Shown piece by piece: positions 58,602 through 64,000 of a stretch of 64,000 bases of DNA (position 1 is the stretch's first letter; each line of letters opens with the position of its first letter). Origin of the DNA: Mycolicibacterium sp. (GTDB lineage: Bacteria > Actinomycetota > Actinomycetes > Mycobacteriales > Mycobacteriaceae); NCBI RefSeq assembly GCF_016462545.1, contig NZ_JAEMTA010000001.1:196668-260667 (forward strand), given 5' to 3'. A program made the translations under genes and the position numbers. The notes below the pieces were generated by a model. It was not told where the DNA came from, ran no database searches, and was given only the letters and a program-made list of their open reading frames with translations.

Positions 58602-60113
58602 ATGACTGTCGACACCGCCGAACTGCTCGACTACGACGAGGTCATGGCTCGTTACGAGCCCGTGATGGGCATGGAGGTCCATGTCGAACTGTCGACGGCG
58701 ACCAAGATGTTCTGCGGGTGCGCCAACCAGTTCGGCGCCGAGCCGAACACCCAGGTCTGCCCGGTCTGCCTCGGGTTGCCCGGATCGTTGCCCGTGGTCA
58801 ACAAAGCCGCCGTCGAGTCCGCCATCCGCATCGGGCTCGCGTTGAACTGCGACATCGCGCCGTGGGGACGCTTCGCCCGCAAGAACTACTTCTATCCCGA
58901 TCAGCCCAAGAACTACCAGATCAGCCAGTACGACGAGCCGATCGCGATCAACGGTTACCTCGACGCTCCCCTCGATGACGGCACGACGTGGCGCGTGGAG
59001 ATCGAGCGCGCCCACATGGAGGAGGACACCGGCAAGCTCACGCACCTCGGGAGCTCCACCGGCCGTATTGCGGGCGCCACGACGTCGCTGCTCGACTTCA
59101 ACCGGGCCGGGGTGCCACTCGTCGAGATCGTCACCAAGCCCATCGAGGGCGCGGGAGCGCGGGCGCCCGAGATCGCCCGCGCCTACGTCACCGCACTGCG
59201 GGATCTGTTGCGCGGCTTGAACGTATCCGACGTGCGGATGGATCAGGGTTCCATGCGCTGCGACGCCAACGTCTCGCTGAAGCTCATCGGTGCAGCCGAG
59301 TTCGGCACCCGTACCGAGACGAAGAACGTCAACTCGCTCAAGAGCGTCGAGGTCGCGGTCCGCTACGAGATGCGTCGTCAGGCCGCCGTGCTCGAGTCCG
59401 GTGGCGAGATCATTCAGGAGACCCGGCACTTCCACGAGGACGGCTACACCAGCGCGGGCCGTCGCAAGGAGACCGCGGAGGACTACCGGTACTTTCCGGA
59501 GCCCGACCTGGAACCCGTCGCGCCCAGCGCCGAGCTGGTCGAGCAACTGCGTGCCACCATTCCGGAGCTACCGTGGTTGCAGCGCAATCGAATTCAGCAG
59601 GACTGGGGCATCTCGGACGAGGTGATGCGCGACCTCGTCAACAACGGCGTCATCGACCTCGTCACCGCCACCGTCGCCGCGGGAGCCTCGAGCGAGGCTG
59701 CGCGCGCCTGGTGGGGAAACTTCCTGGTGCAGAAGGCCAATGAAGCGGGAATCGAGATCGACGCGCTCGCCATCACGCCGAAGCAGGTCGCCGCGGTGGT
59801 GAAGCTCGTCGACGACGGCAAGCTGTCGAACAAGTTGGCTCGCCAGGTGATCGAGGGCGTGCTGGCCGGCGAGGGCGAACCCGAGCAGGTGATGGCCGAC
59901 CGTGGCCTGGCCGTCGTCCGGGACGATTCGGTGATCCAGGCGGCCGTCGACGAGGCGCTGGCCGCCAACCCCGACATCGCCGAGAAGATCCGCGGCGGCA
60001 AGGTGCAGGCCGCCGGTGCGGTGGTCGGCGCCGTCATGAAGGCCACCAAGGGCCAGGCCGACGCCGCCCGCGTGCGCGAACTGGTGTTGGCCGCCTGCGG
60101 CGTCGAAGGCTAG
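58602..60113 (+). CDS. gatB: Asp-tRNA(Asn)/Glu-tRNA(Gln) amidotransferase subunit B
   Basis: 503 aa. Kinase-like N-terminal domain with [20 protein letters not shown] (two Cys of the zinc site; the others in [10 protein letters not shown]), LEVDxG-like [16 protein letters not shown] and the C-terminal helical YqeY-like domain ([16 protein letters not shown]) that holds tRNA. The stop shares CTAG with the convergent lppZ stop. Ortholog of Rv3009c. Confidence 0.97.
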   Translation: MTVDTAELLDYDEVMARYEPVMGMEVHVELSTATKMFCGCANQFGAEPNTQVCPVCLGLPGSLPVVNKAAVESAIRIGLALNCDIAPWGRFARKNYFYPDQPKNYQISQYDEPIAINGYLDAPLDDGTTWRVEIERAHMEEDTGKLTHLGSSTGRIAGATTSLLDFNRAGVPLVEIVTKPIEGAGARAPEIARAYVTALRDLLRGLNVSDVRMDQGSMRCDANVSLKLIGAAEFGTRTETKNVNSLKSVEVAVRYEMRRQAAVLESGGEIIQETRHFHEDGYTSAGRRKETAEDYRYFPEPDLEPVAPSAELVEQLRATIPELPWLQRNRIQQDWGISDEVMRDLVNNGVIDLVTATVAAGASSEAARAWWGNFLVQKANEAGIEIDALAITPKQVAAVVKLVDDGKLSNKLARQVIEGVLAGEGEPEQVMADRGLAVVRDDSVIQAAVDEALAANPDIAEKIRGGKVQAAGAVVGAVMKATKGQADAARVRELVLAACGVEG

Positions 60114-61231
60114 GTGTTCTCCGCGTTGGTGCGGGGGAAGCCGCCGCCCTGCGGGAAGAGCGGGAACACGACGTCATCGACCTTGTCGGCGTCGCCGGAG
60201 GTTCGGTTCACGGTGCCGCCCCACACGTTGCCGTCGGGCGAGAGCTGCAACGCCCAGGCGTGACCGTGGGTGTCCTGCCGGATCACCTCGGGGTCGCCCG
60301 TGACGGCGCCGGTGTCGGGCGCCATGCGGACGGCGACCGTCTGCTTGGTGTTGACCATGTTCACCAGCACGGTGCCGTCAGTGACCGCGCAACCCGCGAT
60401 CCCCGGCTTGTCCGGCCACGTCCACACGGTCGAGACCACCGAGTCCTTGGTGATGCGTTGAAGTCGGTCACCGGTCGGTGTCCGATCGGTAACGAATAGA
60501 GAACCGTCTGCTTCGTCGGCGCACAGCCCCCCGGCGGCGCCTATTCCGCTGAGCGCCGTCGTCGGGGGAGCCTGGTTCACGGTCGTGGGTTGTTCGATGC
60601 GGATCAGCTTGCCCGCCAGCGAAGCCGGATCGGACGCCTGAGCCGGGTTGCCCGCGTCGCCGGTGAGCACTTCCAGGGTCGTGGGGCTGGTGAAGATCAG
60701 CGCACCCATGTTGCCGGTCGCACCCTTGGGAATCCCGGTCAGGATCGGCTTGGGCACATCCCCATCGGCGATGCGCACGACGCGGTTGTCGGACGGCGTG
60801 CTGATGTAGGCGTACATCAGCTTGTCCTGCCCGTAGGTCGGTGACAGCACGATGTCCATCAGGCCGCCGTCGCCGGACGGATCGACGGGAATCACCAGCT
60901 TGACGCTGGGTTCGGCGTTGGTCGCGATCTGCTTGACGGCGCCCGTGGTCCGCTCGGCGACGAGTGCCGACTTGCTGTCCGGCCCCATGATGAGCCCGCT
61001 GGTGCTCTCCAGGCAGCCCTGCATCACACCCTTCGCGTCGCACACCTTCGGAAACGGCTGGGCGGGCAGCGGTGGAGGTGGCGGTGGGTCCTCGCTCGGG
61101 GGCGGCGCCATCTGCGGTTCGGTGGTGAACGGCTGGGACTGATTGTCGTCGAATCGGGCGCAGCCCGACCCAACCAGCAACGCCGCGCACAGCAGCACCA
61201 GCACACTCCGCGTCGGCCGGTGCACACTCAT
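60110..61231 (-). CDS. lppZ: lipoprotein LppZ, sugar/sorbosone dehydrogenase-like beta-propeller
   Basis: 373 aa. Signal peptide [14 protein letters not shown] with a lipidated Cys at about residue 23, a Pro-rich linker ([13 protein letters not shown]) and then a propeller with [30 protein letters not shown] and [13 protein letters not shown]. It resembles PQQ-glucose/sorbosone dehydrogenases, but quinone-binding residues cannot be confirmed here. Ortholog of Rv3006. ATG 61231 is preferred because the upstream in-frame stretch has no signal-like sequence. Confidence 0.87.
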   Translation of the reverse strand: MSVHRPTRSVLVLLCAALLVGSGCARFDDNQSQPFTTEPQMAPPPSEDPPPPPPLPAQPFPKVCDAKGVMQGCLESTSGLIMGPDSKSALVAERTTGAVKQIATNAEPSVKLVIPVDPSGDGGLMDIVLSPTYGQDKLMYAYISTPSDNRVVRIADGDVPKPILTGIPKGATGNMGALIFTSPTTLEVLTGDAGNPAQASDPASLAGKLIRIEQPTTVNQAPPTTALSGIGAAGGLCADEADGSLFVTDRTPTGDRLQRITKDSVVSTVWTWPDKPGIAGCAVTDGTVLVNMVNTKQTVAVRMAPDTGAVTGDPEVIRQDTHGHAWALQLSPDGNVWGGTVNRTSGDADKVDDVVFPLFPQGGGFPRTNAENT

Positions 61232-61356
61232 GCCCGCCAGATTACGGATCTCTGGGCAGTGCGCGCCACGTCGGTAGGCGCGGCACGCGCTCACGAGCTG
61301 GCGAACACCAGCGCGAAAGGACCGCGCCAATCCACGATTCGCAGGTAATGAGCACT

Positions 61357-61362
61357 TACGCT
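61357..61362 (+). promoter_or_regulatory. -10 box before the DoxX gene
   Basis: TACGCT ends 7 bases before GTG 61370 in the divergent lppZ-doxX gap. Confidence 0.5.
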
Positions 61363-61369
61363 GGAGAAC

Positions 61370-62200
61370 GTGACCAGTACTTCTCACGATCCGCGCGCAT
61401 GGCAGAGACCTGAAGACCTCGCCGCACGCCCTGCGTCGGCACGCCTGGTCGACTCGGAGGACGACCTCCCGCCGTCGCCGTATGCAGGCGACTTCGAGAC
61501 CACCGCAATCCCGCGCTACGACTCGGGCACGCCCAGTCAGGAGCACTCCGGGTACGGGCTCCTCAACGACCCGGAGCCGTTGCCCTACGTCCAGCCGGCG
61601 GGCAGGCACCCGGCGCACGCCGCCGAACCGACCGAGATCGAGCCGGACGACGTCGGCAGGACCCAGGAGGCGGGCCGCCGCGGCACGCAGGACCTCGGCC
61701 TGATGCTGCTTCGCGTCGGACTCGGCGCGCTACTGATCGCGCACGGCCTGCAAAAGGCGTTCGGCCTGTGGGGCGGTCAGGGCCTCAACGGTTTTCAGCA
61801 GTCGCTCGAGGACATGGGCTATCAGTACGCGAACATCCTGACCTACGTCGGGGTCGGTGGTCAGATCGGTGCGGGCGTGCTGCTGGTACTCGGGCTGTTC
61901 ACCCCGCTCGCCGCAGCCGGCGCGGTCGCCTACCTGATCAATGCGCTGTTGGCGGCCGTCGCGGCGCAGCCCGCCCGCGGCACCTTCACGTTCTTCCTCC
62001 CGGACGGACACGAATACCTCGTCATGTTGCTGGTGCTGGCCGCCGCCCTCGTCCTCACCGGCCCGGGCAAGTACGGGTTCGATGCAGGTCGCGGGTGGTC
62101 CAGGCGCCCCTTCGTCGGGTCTGCCGTCGCACTGGTTCTCGGCATCGGGGTCGGCGTCGGCGTCTGGGTGCTGCTCAACGGTGCCAACCCGCTCGCCTAG
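61370..62200 (+). CDS. DoxX-family membrane protein (Rv3005c ortholog)
   Basis: 276 aa. A ~105-residue disordered acidic N-terminus is followed by the four-helix DoxX core (LGLMLLRVGLGALLIAHGLQKAFG, YVGVGGQIGAGVLLVLGLFTPLAAAGA, HEYLVMLLVLAAALVL) and a fifth C-terminal helix (ALVLGIGVGVGVWVLL). In M. tuberculosis the Rv3005c protein forms a membrane oxidoreductase complex with SodA and SseA for detoxifying oxidants. GTG 61370 is supported by a -10 box. Confidence 0.9.
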   Translation: MTSTSHDPRAWQRPEDLAARPASARLVDSEDDLPPSPYAGDFETTAIPRYDSGTPSQEHSGYGLLNDPEPLPYVQPAGRHPAHAAEPTEIEPDDVGRTQEAGRRGTQDLGLMLLRVGLGALLIAHGLQKAFGLWGGQGLNGFQQSLEDMGYQYANILTYVGVGGQIGAGVLLVLGLFTPLAAAGAVAYLINALLAAVAAQPARGTFTFFLPDGHEYLVMLLVLAAALVLTGPGKYGFDAGRGWSRRPFVGSAVALVLGIGVGVGVWVLLNGANPLA

Positions 62201-62203
62201 TAC

Positions 62204-62602
62204 CTATTCGTACGGATTGGGCACGCGACCGTCGGTGGCGGCCGTCAGCTGAGGCAGCGTCGCGAAGGTCACCGCGGGCAGTCGTACGTCCGAGCCGTCC
62301 TTGAGATGCGCCGACGCCCACGTGCTTCTGTCGAATCGGAGCCCGTCGATCTCGTCCCATGCGACAGTCCGGCTGCCGATCAACGTGCGCGCCGTGACGG
62401 TGTGCCGGTCGGCGGTCGTGCGGTAGCGGACGACCGCAACCGATGCTGCGACGGGAATGATCAACAACGCGGTGAACCACTTCGGATTCGCGAGCACGAA
62501 GGCCAGCAACCCGAGCGTGAGGAAGCCGACCGCAAGGTGGGCCATCGGCGAGATCTTGATGACGACGGGGGCCGAGGGTGCCGAGGCGGAGGGGGAACTC
62601 AC
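62204..62602 (-). CDS. cfp6: Cfp6-type membrane-associated PH-like protein (Rv3004 ortholog)
   Basis: 132 aa. Two helices (HLAVGFLTLGLLAFVLA and ALLIIPVAASVAVV) precede a bacterial PH-like domain with DRHTVTARTLIGSRTVAWDEIDGL and end RVPNPYE. The M. tuberculosis protein was described in culture filtrate, but the sequence suggests a membrane protein. The start is uncertain: GTG 62602 is used here, while the known ortholog begins at the ATG 33 codons later (MAHLAVGF). Confidence 0.85.
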   Translation of the reverse strand: MSSPSASAPSAPVVIKISPMAHLAVGFLTLGLLAFVLANPKWFTALLIIPVAASVAVVRYRTTADRHTVTARTLIGSRTVAWDEIDGLRFDRSTWASAHLKDGSDVRLPAVTFATLPQLTAATDGRVPNPYE

Positions 62603-62663
62603 GGAACCATTCTTCCACCGGTCCACCTCGCGGCCAGCGCGCATCCCCCGGGGGCGAGGGAAT

Positions 62664-62693
62664 TTGACCTCGGACCAGTGCGGAGGCTACCGT
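62664..62693 (+). promoter_or_regulatory. promoter of the ilvB leader
   Basis: TTGACC (62664-62669) and TACCGT (62688-62693), separated by 18 bp, form a good sigmaA-type promoter. Transcription would begin at about 62700, so the leader peptide ATG at 62702 is almost leaderless. Confidence 0.7.
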
Positions 62694-62701
62694 CGCTGGT
62701 T

Positions 62702-62752
62702 ATGAAGACCGTCGCAATTCTCGTAGTACTTGGTTCGCGCGTTGGAGCGTAA
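62702..62752 (+). CDS. ilvB leader peptide (16 aa)
   Basis: Encodes MKTVAILVVLGSRVGA: eight of 16 residues are Val, Ile or Leu, with a run at positions 4-10. This matches branched-chain amino acid attenuator peptides described upstream of ilvB operons in actinobacteria. Starved ribosomes would stall on the run and let transcription proceed through the terminator. Confidence 0.85.
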   Translation: MKTVAILVVLGSRVGA

Positions 62753-62827
62753 CCCGACTGAGTAACCAGTCAGAGCCTACGAGCCGACGCGCAACCCTCG
62801 TGCAGCATCCGCTGACGGGGGTTTTTT
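62720..62827 (+). promoter_or_regulatory. ilvB transcription attenuator with competing stems and terminator
   Basis: Terminator: AACCCTCGT (62793-62801) pairs with ACGGGGGTT (62815-62823), inner CAGC/GCTG, then six T (62822-62827). Antiterminator: 62732-62745 in the leader gene pairs with CCGACGCGCAACC (62784-62796) over 13 bp with one bulged C, and takes up the 5' arm of the terminator. A third pairing, CTCGTAG (62720-62726) with CTACGAG (62777-62783), would compete with the antiterminator. GACTG/CAGTC at 62756-62771 is a small pause-type hairpin. Confidence 0.8.
62793..62827 (+). terminator. intrinsic terminator of the ilvB attenuator
   Basis: Nine-base stem with one G-T pair, extended by CAGC/GCTG, followed by six T. 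It lies 62 bases upstream of the ilvB start codon and is the only canonical U-tract terminator seen in the window. Confidence 0.85.
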
Positions 62828-62888
62828 GTTGCCCGAGAACATTCACCACCAGACCCCGCACACATTCAACGAGGACGCAGAGGACACC

Positions 62889-64000
62889 GTGAGCGCACCG
62901 ACCACGCGACCACCCGAGCCGGGAATCCGCGCCAATGGCACGCCCGCCGGCGTGAGTACGCCCGCACCGCAGCCGAATAAGGTTGCCCCCCAACAAATGA
63001 CGGGTGCCCAGGCGGTCATCCGGTCGCTCGAGGAACTCGACGTCGAGACCATCTTCGGCATCCCCGGTGGAGCGGTGCTCCCGGTCTACGACCCGCTGTT
63101 CGACTCACAGAAGCTTCGGCACGTGCTGGTGCGCCACGAACAGGGTGCCGGTCACGCGGCCAGCGGCTACGCCCATGCGACCGGCAAGGTCGGCGTCATG
63201 ATGGCCACCTCCGGCCCGGGCGCCACCAACCTCGTCACCCCCCTGGCCGACGCCCAGATGGACTCCATCCCCGTCGTCGCCATCACCGGTCAGGTCGGCC
63301 GCGCCCTGATCGGCACGGACGCCTTCCAGGAGGCCGACATCTCCGGCATCACCATGCCGATCACGAAGCACAACTTCCTGGTTCGCCACGGCGACGAGAT
63401 CGCGCAGGTGATGGCCGAGGCGTTCCACATCGCGAAGTCGGGCCGTCCCGGTGCCGTCCTGGTGGACATCCCCAAGGACGTGCTGCAGGCGCAGTGCACC
63501 TTCAGTTGGCCGCCGAAGATCGACCTGCCCGGCTACAAGCCGAACACCAAGCCGCACAGCAGGCAGATCCGCGAGGCCGCCAAGCTGATCGCGGCCTCCC
63601 GCAAGCCGGTGCTCTACGTCGGCGGCGGCGTGATCCGCGGTGAGGCGACCGAACAGCTGATGGATCTGGCCGAACTGACCGGCATCCCCGTCGTCACCAC
63701 GCTGATGGCTCGCGGCGCCTTCCCCGACAGTCATCCGCAGAACCTCGGCATGCCGGGCATGCACGGCACCGTCGCGGCGGTGGGCGCGCTGCAGAAGAGC
63801 GACCTGCTGATCGCGCTCGGTACGCGCTTCGACGATCGCGTGACCGGCAAGCTGGACTCGTTCGCCCCCGACGCCAAGGTGATTCACGCCGACATCGACC
63901 CCGCCGAGATCGGCAAGAACCGCAACGCCGACGTGCCGATCGTGGGTGACGTGAAGAACGTGATCACCGACCTGCTGGAGGCGCTTCGCCGCGACGGCAC
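62889..64000 (+). CDS. ilvB: acetolactate synthase large subunit IlvB, 3' truncated by window
   Basis: First step of valine/isoleucine/leucine synthesis. The 370 visible codons cover a variable N-terminus, then the ThDP-binding alpha domain with the essential Glu84 ([10 protein letters not shown]), [38 protein letters not shown] and the FAD-binding central domain ([27 protein letters not shown]). It runs past the right edge. GTG 62889 matches the known mycobacterial start (SAPT…); an in-frame TTG at 62829 would overlap the terminator and is unlikely. Ortholog of Rv3003c. Confidence 0.97.
   Translation, partial: MSAPTTRPPEPGIRANGTPAGVSTPAPQPNKVAPQQMTGAQAVIRSLEELDVETIFGIPGGAVLPVYDPLFDSQKLRHVLVRHEQGAGHAASGYAHATGKVGVMMATSGPGATNLVTPLADAQMDSIPVVAITGQVGRALIGTDAFQEADISGITMPITKHNFLVRHGDEIAQVMAEAFHIAKSGRPGAVLVDIPKDVLQAQCTFSWPPKIDLPGYKPNTKPHSRQIREAAKLIAASRKPVLYVGGGVIRGEATEQLMDLAELTGIPVVTTLMARGAFPDSHPQNLGMPGMHGTVAAVGALQKSDLLIALGTRFDDRVTGKLDSFAPDAKVIHADIDPAEIGKNRNADVPIVGDVKNVITDLLEALRRDG

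Noticed and set aside
62829..62888. Extended IlvB start at TTG 62829
   Set aside because: It lies directly on the terminator's T-tract end and adds residues absent from known mycobacterial IlvB; GTG 62889 matches the family.

Overview
The window is high-GC (about 65-68%), gene-dense actinobacterial DNA. Gene order and protein sequences place it in a Mycobacterium, most likely a fast-growing Mycolicibacterium. The backbone follows, in order, the M. tuberculosis Rv3044-Rv3003c interval: fecB, ctaD, serB2, Rv3041c, Rv3040c, echA17, Rv3038c, Rv3037c, Rv3036c, Rv3035, Rv3034c, Rv3032, Rv3031, Rv3030, etfB/etfA, the Rv3027c/Rv3026c pair, iscS, mnmA, lpqA, Rv3015c, ligA, Rv3013, gatC, gatA, pfkA, gatB, lppZ, Rv3005c, cfp6, ilvB. 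Many genes start on GTG directly behind a TANNNT -10 box (leaderless style), and many same-strand genes overlap as ATGA/GTGA.

Layout. 1-8462: accessory operon with a DppBCDF-type ABC importer, an isochorismatase-fold amidase, an AiiA-like metallo-beta-lactamase-fold lactonase, a small unknown protein and a 2-oxoglutarate/Fe(II) oxygenase. 8479-12779: FecB siderophore lipoprotein, CtaD and SerB2. 12784-15145: inserted MocR regulator and YczE-family membrane protein pair with a 54-aa ORF. 15097-19729: Rv3041c to Rv3037c. 19797-27624: secreted proteins and the methylglucose-lipopolysaccharide (MGLP) genes, with a second diaminopimelate decarboxylase in the operon. 27832-29634: electron transfer flavoprotein, closed by a strong terminator.

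29800-44012: about 14 kb of accessory DNA. It holds an NmrA-like oxidoreductase, an FGGY kinase, and a polyol cluster (SorC regulator, dehydrogenase, SBP, two permeases, two ATPases, DAK kinase, RpiB-type isomerase). The cluster strongly resembles the tetritol (threitol/erythritol) locus described in M. smegmatis. A gene-poor, comparatively AT-rich stretch and a proline-rich secreted protein follow.

44107-50692: ornithine-lipid-type acyltransferases, IscS/MnmA for tRNA thiolation, LpqA, a MetE-like protein and a second proline-rich protein. 50689-60113: acyl-CoA ligase, MmcQ/YjbR protein, LigA, ACT protein, GatCA, PfkA and GatB. 60110-64000: LppZ, DoxX, Cfp6, and ilvB preceded by a transcription attenuator with a Val/Ile/Leu-rich leader peptide. 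The window cuts the first gene (5' end) and ilvB (3' end).

The most interesting items are: the lactonase/oxygenase uptake operon; the tetritol importer whose two ATPases share Gln-to-Glu Q-loops and altered signature motifs; the MocR/YczE insertion; the lysA-like gene inside the MGLP operon; the paired Pro-rich tail-anchored proteins; and the ilvB attenuator. Ortholog assignments are from memory of protein families and synteny; no database search was run.
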